Of a stretch of 64,000 nucleotides of DNA, positions 1 to 8,724 are shown piece after piece. Within the stretch, counting starts at the first letter, position 1; each line of letters begins with the position of its first letter. The notes beneath the pieces are model-generated. The model saw only the letters and a program-made list of their open reading frames with translations, searched no databases and was not told where the DNA came from. The DNA comes from Leptobacterium flavescens. GTDB lineage: Bacteria; Bacteroidota; Bacteroidia; Flavobacteriales; Flavobacteriaceae. Both the position numbers and the translations under genes were made by a program. The stretch is from contig NZ_JAABOO010000001.1 in assembly GCF_010671605.1 (NCBI RefSeq), forward strand, positions 124,001-188,000, written 5' to 3'.

Positions 1-128
1 TTACCTGCCGTATGAGTTTTGATGCCACTTTTAAAGACAGGGGCAGGCAGCAAATGGAAGAAGTATGTGTATTTGAGGTGAACGATGGAAAAATTGTAAA
101 CGAGCAGTTTTTCTATCAGTTTCCTTAA
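1..128 (+). CDS. C-terminal end of a SnoaL-like / NTF2-fold protein (partial)
   Basis: Only the last 41 codons are in the window; the frame starts at base 3 and ends with TAA at 126-128. The tail reads as a beta-strand pair ending in VFEVNDGKIVNEQFFYQFP, which resembles the last strands of SnoaL-like (nuclear transport factor 2 fold) proteins, where a DGKI turn is followed by an aromatic strand. The fold is used by small enzymes and ligand-binding proteins, so no substrate can be named. A terminator follows 25 bases downstream. Family assignment from such a short tail is tentative. Confidence 0.5.
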   Translation, partial: TCRMSFDATFKDRGRQQMEEVCVFEVNDGKIVNEQFFYQFP

Positions 129-150
129 AATTCCTCAAAAATCAGGTAAG

Positions 151-176
151 AAGGAGCATAAATATGCTCCTTTTCT
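151..176 (+). terminator. Rho-independent terminator
   Basis: GGAGCATA and TATGCTCC form an 8-bp stem (153-170) with almost no loop, or 7 bp with a 4-base loop, followed by TTTTCTT. It closes the partial SnoaL-like gene. Confidence 0.75.
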
Positions 177-256
177 TATTTAAACAGCTTTGCTTTTATA
201 AAAAGTAAAAATGTAATATCTTGTAAACACTATTTATCACAAATAAAGCCAGTCTT

Positions 257-673
257 ATGTCTCAGAATAAAACCAGACCGACCGAATCATCGGTAGAGGC
301 CTTTCTCAATACAGTTGAGGATGAAACCAAGCTCAAAGACAGTTTTGTGATCCTCGAATTAATGAAGAAGATTACCGGAGAAAAGCCGGTGCTTTGGGGA
401 AATAGTCTTATCGGTTTCGGTGAAGTTCATTACAAATATGCCAGCGGACGCGAAGGCGACTGGTTTCATGTGGGGTTTTCGCCCAGGAAACAGAACCTCA
501 CCATTTATATCATGCCGGGTTTTAAACGTTATGATGAACTCATGCAGAAACTGGGAAAGTATAAAACCGGAAAATCCTGTCTCTATATCAAGAAACTGGC
601 AGATGTAGATATGGATATACTTACCGAACTGATCACACAAAGTGCAGAACACACTAAATCTTTATACAATTAA
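257..673 (+). CDS. DUF1801 domain-containing protein
   Basis: A 138-residue cytoplasmic protein without signal peptide or membrane segment. The pattern of an N-terminal helical part (VEAFLNTVEDETKLKDS), a central GFGEVHYKYASGREGDW stretch, the strand HVGFSPRKQNLTIYIM and a C-terminal CLYIKKLADVDMDIL segment is typical of the YdhG-like DUF1801 family. Known members are small alpha/beta proteins without an established reaction. The next gene starts 2 bases after the stop, so the two are probably co-translated. Confidence 0.8.
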   Translation: MSQNKTRPTESSVEAFLNTVEDETKLKDSFVILELMKKITGEKPVLWGNSLIGFGEVHYKYASGREGDWFHVGFSPRKQNLTIYIMPGFKRYDELMQKLGKYKTGKSCLYIKKLADVDMDILTELITQSAEHTKSLYN

Positions 674-675
674 TC

Positions 676-1026
676 ATGGACGCAACCATTGTTTCGGCCC
701 TCTCCGCCCTGCTGGGTGCCCTGATCGGAGGGTTGATCTCTTTCCTGCTTCAATATCAGAGATTCAGGCATGAACTCCGGGTCATGCAGGAAGAATATAA
801 GACCGAGTTTATGGCAGAAACCACTGCAAAACACTTCCTTAGCCATAAGAGTTATACCGACCGCTCTTTTGAGACCCTGAAAAAACACCTTGGCGGATTT
901 GATGACGACGAACTGAGAAAAATACTGGTACGTGCAGGAGCAATACGGGATTTCAGGGATGACGGATCGGAATGGTGGAGATTACTAAGCAGAATGGATG
1001 AATATATAGAAAGCAAAAAGAAATAA
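676..1026 (+). CDS. Small membrane-anchored hypothetical protein
   Basis: 116 residues. Residues 5-25 (VSALSALLGALIGGLISFLL) form one hydrophobic, glycine-zipper-like helix with almost no n-region, followed by a charged helical segment rich in Arg, Glu and Lys that looks like a cytoplasmic coiled coil, and a C-terminal part DDGSEWWRLLSRMDEYI. It follows the DUF1801 gene by 2 bases and probably shares its transcript. I do not recognise a family. The ATG at 676 is preferred because it gives the complete membrane helix. Confidence 0.6.
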   Translation: MDATIVSALSALLGALIGGLISFLLQYQRFRHELRVMQEEYKTEFMAETTAKHFLSHKSYTDRSFETLKKHLGGFDDDELRKILVRAGAIRDFRDDGSEWWRLLSRMDEYIESKKK

Positions 1027-1049
1027 CTAATTGTCAAACATTTATCATT

Positions 1050-2486
1050 ATGAGAATACCATTTAAGTTGATATGCCTCCTGCTTTGTTTCAGTATTGGA
1101 GTGCAGGCTCAAAAAATATCAAAAAACAAAAAAGCGGTCATTGCCTCTATTGAAAAGCATAAGGCAGAACTGATCGAGGTTAGTGATAAGGTATGGGCTG
1201 CCGCGGAAACCGCCTTCAATGAAGAGGTTTCTTCCAAAGTACTTGCAGACTATGCGGAGAAGAACGGCTTTAAAGTAGAACGCGGGGTTGCAGGAATGCC
1301 TACGGCTTTCGTGGCTACCTACGGTTCCGGGAGCCCTGTAATAGGGATCCTGGGCGAGTTTGATGCCCTTCCCGGACTATCGCAGAATACCACACCCACC
1401 AAAAATCCTGTAAATGAAGGAGCTCCGGGTCACGGTTGCGGGCATAACCTCTTCGGAACGGCCAGTCTTGGGGCTGCCATAGCCGTAAAGGAACTGATCG
1501 CTGCCGGAAAGTTAAAAGGTACGGTTAAGTTTTACGGAACACCTGCCGAAGAAAAATTCTTTGGAAAACTGTGGATGGTACGCGAAGGGCTTTTCGATGA
1601 CCTGGACGTATGCCTGGACTGGCACCCGTCTGCGGAAACTAAGGCAGATGTACAGAGTTCACTGGCCCTGGTGGATTTTATTGTGGAGTTTAACGGGCAG
1701 GCAGCACACGCTTCGGGAGATCCTTGGAACGGAAGAAGTGCTTCCGATGCACTGGAATTATACACAACAGGGATCAACTATTACAGAGAGCATATTAAAC
1801 CTACCGTAAGGATCCATTACCATATTCAGGACGGCGGACAAGTGGTAAATGTAGTTCCCGATTACTCCAAGCTTTGGGTAAGGGTAAGAGATACCAAAAG
1901 AGAAGGAATGTTACCGGTTTATGAGCAGGTACAGAGAATGGCAGAAGGTGCAGCCATTATGGCCAATGTAGATTATAAAATATCCCTGGTGTCCGGGATC
2001 TACGAATTACTGGTTAACAGAGCGGGTGGAAAAGCTATGCAGAAAAACCTGGAATATCTGGGTCCGATCACCTATACGGATGATGAAGTTGCTTTCGGAA
2101 AAAAGATACAGGAAGCAACAGGAAAACCTCAGGTGGGTATGGACAGTGAGATTCGTCCTCTTGAAGAGACCCTGGAACATCCGGGAGGAGGATCTACAGA
2201 TGTAGGTGATGTCAGCTGGGTAGTTCCTACCATTCGTCTCGGAGTTACCACAGCTCCTAAAGATACTCCCTGGCACTCCTGGGCGGTGGTTGCCTGCGGA
2301 GGAATGTCTATCGGGCATAAAGGAATGGAACAGGCAGCAAAAGCCTTAAGTATGACCATGACCGATCTTTTTGAAGATCCAAAGCTGGTAGAAGCTGTAA
2401 AAAAGGAATTCAAAGAGCGTAAGGGCAATACGGTTTACAAAGGAATGGTGCCAGACGGACCACCACCGATCAACAGCAACAAATAA
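1050..2486 (+). CDS. Exported M20D-family amidohydrolase (AbgB-like)
   Basis: 478 residues with a Sec signal peptide (1-20, cleavage after VQA). The mature part matches M20D di-metal amidohydrolases, close to the B subunit of p-aminobenzoyl-glutamate hydrolase. Visible motifs are GEFDALPGLSQ (102-112), the metal site GHGCGHN (127-133), the catalytic PAEE (165-168), WHPSAE (191-196), the dimerisation-domain strand with AHASGDPWNGRSA, and a late WHSWA histidine. Family members cleave amide bonds of N-acyl amino acids or short peptides using Zn or Mn. AbgB itself works with an AbgA partner, which is not present here, and AbgB is cytoplasmic whereas this protein is exported. A strong terminator follows. 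The substrate is unknown. Confidence 0.85.
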   Translation: MRIPFKLICLLLCFSIGVQAQKISKNKKAVIASIEKHKAELIEVSDKVWAAAETAFNEEVSSKVLADYAEKNGFKVERGVAGMPTAFVATYGSGSPVIGILGEFDALPGLSQNTTPTKNPVNEGAPGHGCGHNLFGTASLGAAIAVKELIAAGKLKGTVKFYGTPAEEKFFGKLWMVREGLFDDLDVCLDWHPSAETKADVQSSLALVDFIVEFNGQAAHASGDPWNGRSASDALELYTTGINYYREHIKPTVRIHYHIQDGGQVVNVVPDYSKLWVRVRDTKREGMLPVYEQVQRMAEGAAIMANVDYKISLVSGIYELLVNRAGGKAMQKNLEYLGPITYTDDEVAFGKKIQEATGKPQVGMDSEIRPLEETLEHPGGGSTDVGDVSWVVPTIRLGVTTAPKDTPWHSWAVVACGGMSIGHKGMEQAAKALSMTMTDLFEDPKLVEAVKKEFKERKGNTVYKGMVPDGPPPINSNK

Positions 2487-2507
2487 GCTATTGATATATA
2501 AAAACTT

Positions 2508-2549
2508 ACCGGTATTTATCTAACAAAATAGATCAAATACCGGTTTTTT
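2508..2549 (+). terminator. Rho-independent terminator after the M20 gene
   Basis: ACCGGTATTT at 2508-2517 pairs with AAATACCGGT at 2535-2544; an inner ATCTA/TAGAT extension lengthens the stem, and TTTTT follows. Confidence 0.85.
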
Positions 2550-2634
2550 ATTCCCCTAAAAACAAGAAAGTTCAAAAGAAAATTCCCTACTTTTAGTATT
2601 CTAAAATCCAAAGGAGATCCAAATTCTGATTTTG

Positions 2635-4191
2635 ATGAATACTTCACATTTTAAATACATTTTCTTTAGTTTAATTATCGGTCTTTCTTCCTGTAAAAAA
2701 ACAGAAGAAGCAGTTATTATCGATTTAAATGAACTTACTGTAAACAGTATTCACCGTGCTTTTGAAAACGGAGATTACAACAGCGAACAACTTGTAAATG
2801 CCTATCTGAAAAGGGTAGAAAGCTATAATCCGCAATTAAATGCGCTTACGGTTATAAATCCTGAAGCTCTGGAAACAGCCAGGCTTCTGGACAAAGAATA
2901 CAAAGAAACTGGAGTGCTGCGCCCTTTACACGGTATTCCGCTTATTGTAAAAGACAATTTCAATACTAAAGGGCTTCCTACCACAGCAGGAGCTCTGGCA
3001 TTAAAGGATTTTATTCCCGAAGAGGATGCCTTTATGGTAGCCCGGTTGTTGGAGGCGGGAGCTATAATCCTCGCTAAATCCAATATGGCCGAATGGGCCT
3101 TCAGTCCGATGCATTCCGAAAGTTCTACTGCAGGAACAACAAGAAACCCTTATAATCTGGCTCACGTACCTGCAGGCTCCAGCGGAGGCACCGGAGCTGC
3201 GGTGGCAGCCAACCTGGGAACCATAGGTTTGGGAACGGATACGGGTAACTCTATCCGGGGCCCTTCCTCTCATAACGCTCTGGTAGGTTTTCGTTCTACC
3301 CTCGGGCTTACAAGTCGCAGTGGCGTCGTACCCCTTTATCTAAGGAATGATGTGGCCGGCCCTATGTGCAGAACGGTTGAAGATGCCGTAAAGATGCTGG
3401 AGCTTATTGCAACTTATGACCCTAAGGATCCTGTTACCGCTAACTCGAAAGGTAAGATCCCTGAAAATTACAGTCAGTTTCTCCAAAAGGACGGACTCAA
3501 AGGTGCCAGAATAGGTGTCCTCAGAACCCTGAGCGAAAATGATCCTGATCCTGAGATCAGTAAGTTGTTTGAAAACGCTATTTCCGATATGAGAGAACTG
3601 GGTGCACAGCTGATCGATTCCGTAGAGATCCCCGATTTCGATAATTTAAGACAGAATCAGTGGTGCAACGATTTTCGAAAAGATATTGAAGCCTATCTGG
3701 CAGAATACGTTAAGAACGACACTATACGTACTCTTGAAGATATTGTCCGCATAGGAAGTACTTCGGAATATGCGGTAGACGGACTTAACTTCTTTCTGGA
3801 AAACTCGGGAAGGTCCCAAAACCCGGAGATCGAATGCCTGGATCCCTATTCTGATGAAAGGCGTATTGCCTTCAGGGAAGCCATAGAAAAGAAAATGGAT
3901 GAACTGGAACTCGATGCCATCATTTATCCTTCATGGAACCATAAACCCGCTAAGATAGAAACCTTTGCCGAAGGCTATAAAGGAGATAACAGCCAGATCA
4001 TCTCCCCTCATACAGGGCAGCCGGCTTTTACCGTTCCTATGGGTTTCACCTCAGGAAATTTACCTGCCGGATTGCAGTTCCTCGGAAGAATGTATGACGA
4101 GCCTACGTTAATTAAGCTCACCTATTCTTATGAACAGGGAACCAGACACAGGCACCCTCCTTTTACCGAAGAACTAACACAAGGCAAATGA
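2635..4191 (+). CDS. Amidase-signature-family lipoprotein
   Basis: 518 residues from ATG 2635. A TTG codon sits directly before it, but the ATG is better spaced from the AAAGGAGATCC ribosome site. The N-terminus is a lipoprotein signal with lipobox GLSSC (Cys20). The Ser-cisSer-Lys triad of the amidase signature family is visible: Lys106 in PLIVKDN, Ser182/Ser183 in AGSSGG and nucleophile Ser206 in GTDTGNSIR. The 76- and 24-residue spacings agree with the fold. The usual GGS is GNS here, a variant known in part of the family. It should hydrolyse an amide at the cell envelope; the substrate is not determinable. The stop overlaps the next ATG (ATGA). Confidence 0.88.
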   Translation: MNTSHFKYIFFSLIIGLSSCKKTEEAVIIDLNELTVNSIHRAFENGDYNSEQLVNAYLKRVESYNPQLNALTVINPEALETARLLDKEYKETGVLRPLHGIPLIVKDNFNTKGLPTTAGALALKDFIPEEDAFMVARLLEAGAIILAKSNMAEWAFSPMHSESSTAGTTRNPYNLAHVPAGSSGGTGAAVAANLGTIGLGTDTGNSIRGPSSHNALVGFRSTLGLTSRSGVVPLYLRNDVAGPMCRTVEDAVKMLELIATYDPKDPVTANSKGKIPENYSQFLQKDGLKGARIGVLRTLSENDPDPEISKLFENAISDMRELGAQLIDSVEIPDFDNLRQNQWCNDFRKDIEAYLAEYVKNDTIRTLEDIVRIGSTSEYAVDGLNFFLENSGRSQNPEIECLDPYSDERRIAFREAIEKKMDELELDAIIYPSWNHKPAKIETFAEGYKGDNSQIISPHTGQPAFTVPMGFTSGNLPAGLQFLGRMYDEPTLIKLTYSYEQGTRHRHPPFTEELTQGK

Positions 4192-5342
4192 TCACGATAA
4201 TCGGTGGTGGAATTGGCGGATTGACAACGGCCCTTGCTTTTGAAAAACTTCAAATAGAATATCAGCTTTTTGAACAGGCTCCTCAATTAAATGAGATCGG
4301 AGCAGGGATATGGCTGGCTCCTAACGCCCTGCAGGTAATGGAATGGCTGGGTTTGCTTGGAGAAGTACAAAAGAGAGGGAACGCAATAGATCGCATCATG
4401 ATCACCGACCGGCATTTGCATCCTATTATCGATAACGATCAGAAAGTATTCAGGGAAACCTTCGGTTATACCAATACAGCCATACACAGGGCCAGTCTTC
4501 AGGCTTTATTGTTTGAACAGCTTCCGAAAGATATGGTGCATCTCGGAAAAGCATTTGAGCATTATGAATATTCAGAGAACAATAAGCTAAAATTATATTT
4601 CAAAAACTCAGATCCGGTAGAAACGGATTATCTGATCGGAGCCGACGGGATCCGTTCCGCAGTACGAAAACAGCTTTTCCCTAACAGCAGACTTCGGTAT
4701 TCGGGACAGACCTGCTGGAGAGGGATATCACATTATGATGCAGGTCCGGAAATTCAAAAGAGCGGGATAGAAATGTGGGGAGATCAGATACGTTTCGGGA
4801 TCTCTCAGGTAGCACCCGACAGAATATACTGGTTTGCTGTGAGCCTCAGCCCTCCGGGAATGGAAGATGATAAACAAACGCTTAAATCCGGGCTTTTAAA
4901 GATGTTCAGCGGTTTTACTTCCCTGGTCAAGGAGTTAATACAAAATACGCCTGAAGACAGTATTATTCGCAGCGATATCAACGACTTGAAACCCATGAAA
5001 AAATGGTATGAAGGGAATATTTGCCTGATCGGAGATGCAGGGCATAGTACCACCCCGAATATGGGACAGGGAGGAGCACAGGCCATAGAAGATGCTTATT
5101 ATCTGGCTAGATGCATCAGCGAAGCCAGCAATCCTGAAACTGCTTTCTCCGGATTTCAGCAGAAACGCTTTAAAAAGGTAAATGACATTGTAAAACAGTC
5201 CTGGAGCACAGGAAAAATGGCTCACTGGAAATACGGTAAGGGAATACGGAATTTTATGCTAAAAAGTATTCCCGGGGCTTTAATGAAAAAGAAAATGTTA
5301 GAACTTTATAGTATAGAAAAAGAAAAGCAGGAGCAATATTAA
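4188..5342 (+). CDS. FAD-dependent monooxygenase (PHBH/UbiH type)
   Basis: 384 residues, cytoplasmic. GGGIGG (6-11) is the dinucleotide-binding loop of group A flavoprotein hydroxylases. YLIGADGIRSAVR carries the DG motif, and LIGDAGHSTTPNMGQGGAQA carries the GD motif that contacts the FAD ribityl chain. The nearest well-known relatives are salicylate hydroxylase-like and zeaxanthin epoxidase-like enzymes, which use NAD(P)H and oxygen to hydroxylate or epoxidise small substrates. It overlaps the amidase stop by 4 bases, so coupled translation is likely, which suggests that it acts on a product released by the amidase. That link is inferred only. Confidence 0.85.
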   Translation: MITIIGGGIGGLTTALAFEKLQIEYQLFEQAPQLNEIGAGIWLAPNALQVMEWLGLLGEVQKRGNAIDRIMITDRHLHPIIDNDQKVFRETFGYTNTAIHRASLQALLFEQLPKDMVHLGKAFEHYEYSENNKLKLYFKNSDPVETDYLIGADGIRSAVRKQLFPNSRLRYSGQTCWRGISHYDAGPEIQKSGIEMWGDQIRFGISQVAPDRIYWFAVSLSPPGMEDDKQTLKSGLLKMFSGFTSLVKELIQNTPEDSIIRSDINDLKPMKKWYEGNICLIGDAGHSTTPNMGQGGAQAIEDAYYLARCISEASNPETAFSGFQQKRFKKVNDIVKQSWSTGKMAHWKYGKGIRNFMLKSIPGALMKKKMLELYSIEKEKQEQY

Positions 5343-5395
5343 CTTATACAGTTATTTTCAAGTAAATATTCTACCGCTCTCTAAAAACTTAAAAA

Positions 5396-6670
5396 ATGAA
5401 AAACCACTACAGAAGATCCTTTGTCAAATCGCTTTTTACCGGAGTGGCCGGTACCGTTTTACTTCCCTCCTACACCACGATGGACAATGATGCTCCGGTA
5501 TATCCGGCAGATCTCAAAACCGATGAGGACACCGAAGCCTTCTGGGAAGCAATAAAAAAGCAATTTGTCTTTGCTCCCGGGCTTCATTATTTTAACAATG
5601 CTTCACTTGGTCCCTCACCCAAAATGGTACAGGAAGAATCCGAAAAATTCAGAAAAACCCTGGATGGCTTTCCGTCAAAATATATGTGGGGCGGATGGAA
5701 TGAGGAAAAGGAGGAAGTACGGCAGAAAGTAGCTGATATGTTCTCGGTGTCTGCCGAAGAGATCGCGCTGATACACAACACTACAGAAGGGATGAACCTT
5801 ATTGCCCGGAGTTTTGATCTTCAGCCGGGAGATGAAGTTATCCTGGCAGATCATGAACACGCAAGTGGTACTATTCCGTGGGAAGCATGGCAGGAAAGCA
5901 GAGGCATTAAACTGGTCAGGCCGGTACTTCCCGTTGTTCCTAAAACCGTTGAGGAAGTGGTTGCTGTTTATGAGAAAGCCATCACCCCTAAAACCAGGGT
6001 TATTTCTATGTGTCATATCGTAAATACCAACGGAATGATCCTTCCCGTAAAAGAGGTTTCGGAAATGGCACACCAAAAAGGGATATTCGTTGCTGTGGAT
6101 GGAGCTCAATCGGCTGGAATGTTCACTATAGATCTTCACGACCTCAAATGCGATTTTTATACGGCAAGCGCCCATAAGTGGTTGTTTTCGCCCAAAGGAA
6201 TAGGAGTGTTTTACGCCAAAAAAGAAAGTCAGGCCTACCTGAAGCCTTTAATGGTAGCCAGAGGTCATAAAGACACGAGTATCCGAAGGCTTGAAAATTA
6301 CAATACACGAAATTTGCCTGAGGTTCTCGGATTGGGATCAGCCGTAGATTTTCATCAGAATATCGGAGCAGATAAGATACACAAAAGGTCTTATGAGCTG
6401 AAGGCGTACTTCAGATCGAAAGTAGAGAACAATCCAAAATTCAGGTTAAAAACACCGGCAGACGACAGACTTTCAGGTGCTATTCAGACACTGGAAGTCG
6501 TAGATAAGAATGTTTCTGACGTTAAGAGGCAACTCTCCGAAGTATACGGGATCGATACCCGGCCTATGTCTAATTTCGGACTCAATGGGGTTAGGATATC
6601 TTTTGCTATTTATATCACTAAAAAAGACATCGATCGGTTGGTTAACGCATTGGAAAAGATAGCTGGTTAA
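5396..6670 (+). CDS. Tat-exported class V aminotransferase-fold PLP enzyme
   Basis: 424 residues. The N-terminus has a twin-arginine signal (YRRSFVKSLFTG, hydrophobic to about residue 28). The mature protein is a fold-type I PLP enzyme of the cysteine desulfurase / isopenicillin N epimerase group: HNTTEGMN binds phosphate, VDGAQSAG carries the cofactor Asp, and Lys261 in SAHKWLFSPKG is the Schiff-base lysine. Tat export is consistent with folding around a cofactor before transport. It lies 53 bases after the monooxygenase and ends in a 4-base stop overlap with convergent murA. The reaction could be epimerisation, lyase or desulfurase; the substrate is unknown. Confidence 0.82.
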   Translation: MKNHYRRSFVKSLFTGVAGTVLLPSYTTMDNDAPVYPADLKTDEDTEAFWEAIKKQFVFAPGLHYFNNASLGPSPKMVQEESEKFRKTLDGFPSKYMWGGWNEEKEEVRQKVADMFSVSAEEIALIHNTTEGMNLIARSFDLQPGDEVILADHEHASGTIPWEAWQESRGIKLVRPVLPVVPKTVEEVVAVYEKAITPKTRVISMCHIVNTNGMILPVKEVSEMAHQKGIFVAVDGAQSAGMFTIDLHDLKCDFYTASAHKWLFSPKGIGVFYAKKESQAYLKPLMVARGHKDTSIRRLENYNTRNLPEVLGLGSAVDFHQNIGADKIHKRSYELKAYFRSKVENNPKFRLKTPADDRLSGAIQTLEVVDKNVSDVKRQLSEVYGIDTRPMSNFGLNGVRISFAIYITKKDIDRLVNALEKIAG

Positions 6671-7974
6671 ACCCTGACTATCTTAGCTCCTATTGCCTGT
6701 AACCTGGTATCGATATTTTCATATCCCCTGTCTATCTGTTCAATATTGTGAATGGTAGAAGTACCCTTGGCAGATAAAGCAGCAATTAAAAGTGATATTC
6801 CCGCCCTGATATCCGGGGAGGTCATCGTAGTAGCTTTTAACTGCGATTCAAAGTCATGTCCTATTACGGTTGCACGGTGAGGATCGCAAAGAATGATCTT
6901 CGCTCCCATATCGATAAGCTTATCCGTAAAGAACAACCTGCTTTCAAACATCTTCTGATGTATAAGTACGCTTCCTCTGGCCTGTGTAGCCACGGTAAGT
7001 ACAATACTCAAAAGGTCCGGTGTAAATCCCGGCCATGGAGCATCCGCTACCGTCAGGATAGAACCGTCTATATAACTCTGTATCTCATACCCGTCTTTGT
7101 GTGATGGGATATAGATATCATCATTTCTTTTTTCGAGGGTGATCCCCAGTTTCTCAAAAACACTCGGGATCAGGCCTAAATTCTCCCAGCTTACGTTTTT
7201 AATAGTAAGTTCACTCTTTGTCATAGCCGCCAAACCGATCCAGCTACCTATTTCGATCATATCGGGCAGGATCCTGTGTTCGCATCCTCCAAGGCTTTCC
7301 ACTCCGTCAATGATCAGCATATTAGAACCGACACCTTTTATTTTGGCTCCCATACTGTTGAGCATCTTACATAATTGCTGAAGATATGGCTCGCAGGCAG
7401 CGTTGTAAATAGTGGTCTTTCCTTTGGCAAGTACCGCAGCCATTAAAATATTGGCTGTCCCGGTTACCGAGGCCTCATCCAGAAGCATATAGGTACCTTT
7501 GAGTTCCTCTGCTTCCACCCCGTAGAAATATTCTTCTCTGTTATATCTGAAGTTTGCTCCTAATCTTATAAAACCGTCAAAATGGGTGTCCAGGCGTCTT
7601 CTCCCTATCTTATCTCCCCCCGGCTTAGGTATATACCCCTTACCAAAACGGGCAAGCAGTGGCCCGACTATCATAATGGACCCTCTCAGGCCTTTTCCGT
7701 CTTCTTTGAATTGTTCGGATTGAAGGTAATCCAGGTTCACTTCATCAGCCTGGAAGGAATAAGTTCCATTTCCGTTTTTCTGGATCTTCACTCCCAGATT
7801 TTCCAGTAAACCAATAAGTTTATTTACATCAACTATATCCGGAATATTTTGAATAGTTACCTTCTCAGGTGTCAGTAAAACTGCGCATAATACCTGTAAT
7901 GCTTCGTTTTTGGCACCCTGCGGTGTAATCTCTCCTTTGAGTTGGTGTCCGCCCTCAATCTTAAAAGTTCCCAT
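6667..7974 (-). CDS. murA: UDP-N-acetylglucosamine 1-carboxyvinyltransferase MurA
   Basis: 435 residues, full length for MurA, the first committed step of peptidoglycan synthesis (transfer of enolpyruvate from PEP to UDP-GlcNAc). The Lys22-Asn23 pair in GAKNEAL binds UDP-GlcNAc. The active-site loop reads PKPGGDKIGRRR, so the residue equal to E. coli Cys115 is Asp121. It is the second gene of an apparent operon with DUF4290 upstream (20-base gap), an arrangement common in Bacteroidota. Its TAA stop overlaps the stop of the convergent PLP-enzyme gene. Confidence 0.97.
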   Translation of the reverse strand: MGTFKIEGGHQLKGEITPQGAKNEALQVLCAVLLTPEKVTIQNIPDIVDVNKLIGLLENLGVKIQKNGNGTYSFQADEVNLDYLQSEQFKEDGKGLRGSIMIVGPLLARFGKGYIPKPGGDKIGRRRLDTHFDGFIRLGANFRYNREEYFYGVEAEELKGTYMLLDEASVTGTANILMAAVLAKGKTTIYNAACEPYLQQLCKMLNSMGAKIKGVGSNMLIIDGVESLGGCEHRILPDMIEIGSWIGLAAMTKSELTIKNVSWENLGLIPSVFEKLGITLEKRNDDIYIPSHKDGYEIQSYIDGSILTVADAPWPGFTPDLLSIVLTVATQARGSVLIHQKMFESRLFFTDKLIDMGAKIILCDPHRATVIGHDFESQLKATTMTSPDIRAGISLLIAALSAKGTSTIHNIEQIDRGYENIDTRLQAIGAKIVRV

Positions 7975-7994
7975 AATCAGTTAAAGCAGAAAAT

Positions 7995-8636
7995 TTAATA
8001 ACGTTTTTTATTGCGGTTGTTTCTGTAGTTCTTTTTCCCGTTGTTTCGATTGTTTGTTTTACTCTTAGCGCGCATAAGGTCGCTGCTGTTCGTAAGGTCT
8101 TCATCCAACTGGGCAAGGTTAATTCTACCGCCGCTAAGTTCATTCAGGTGTTGGAAAATAACATCATCTTCAACTGTATCCTTGTTCCAGTTGAGATAAC
8201 TCTTTTTCATGTGATTGGCTATAGTGTATTTCAGCGCCTGTTTCAGATCGCCTTCTTCCCAGCTATTGGCCACATCGATCATTTTCTTGATATTATTTCC
8301 GTAAAAACGGTACTTGGGATGATTCTGAGGATAGTTCAGTCTGTCAGGGCGTTGTTCCAGCACTTCTCTGACAGGTCTGGGATAAGGAGAATCTACGTCC
8401 AGTTTAAAATCGGACATGATAAAGATCTGATCCCATAACTTATGCTGAAAATCAGGTACATCGCGCAGATGGGGATTCAGATTTCCCATCACACCAATGA
8501 TGGCCTGTGCCACTTTATTTCTTTCTTCCTTGTTTTCAATGGAAACCGCATAATCTACCATTTTCTGAATATGACGACCATATTCGGGAATAATGAGCTT
8601 GGTACGTGCGGTATTGTATTCTATATTTTCTATCAA
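7995..8636 (-). CDS. DUF4290 domain-containing protein
   Basis: 213 residues, soluble, mostly helical, with an N-terminal EYNTARTKLIIPEYGRHIQ motif and a conserved MGNLNPHLRDVPDFQHKLWD segment typical of DUF4290. The last 30 residues are basic and asparagine-rich (KTNNRNNGKKNYRNNRNKKRY), which suggests contact with nucleic acid or another anion. The family is confined mainly to Bacteroidota, has no assigned function and is usually found directly upstream of murA, as here. Confidence 0.9.
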   Translation of the reverse strand: MIENIEYNTARTKLIIPEYGRHIQKMVDYAVSIENKEERNKVAQAIIGVMGNLNPHLRDVPDFQHKLWDQIFIMSDFKLDVDSPYPRPVREVLEQRPDRLNYPQNHPKYRFYGNNIKKMIDVANSWEEGDLKQALKYTIANHMKKSYLNWNKDTVEDDVIFQHLNELSGGRINLAQLDEDLTNSSDLMRAKSKTNNRNNGKKNYRNNRNKKRY

Positions 8637-8724
8637 AATAATAAGAAATTATGTTTTGCTTATGAGGTTTAAATCGTGAAGCTAATTAATCGCAAAATAC
8701 TAAAAAAAACGATTAACACTACAG

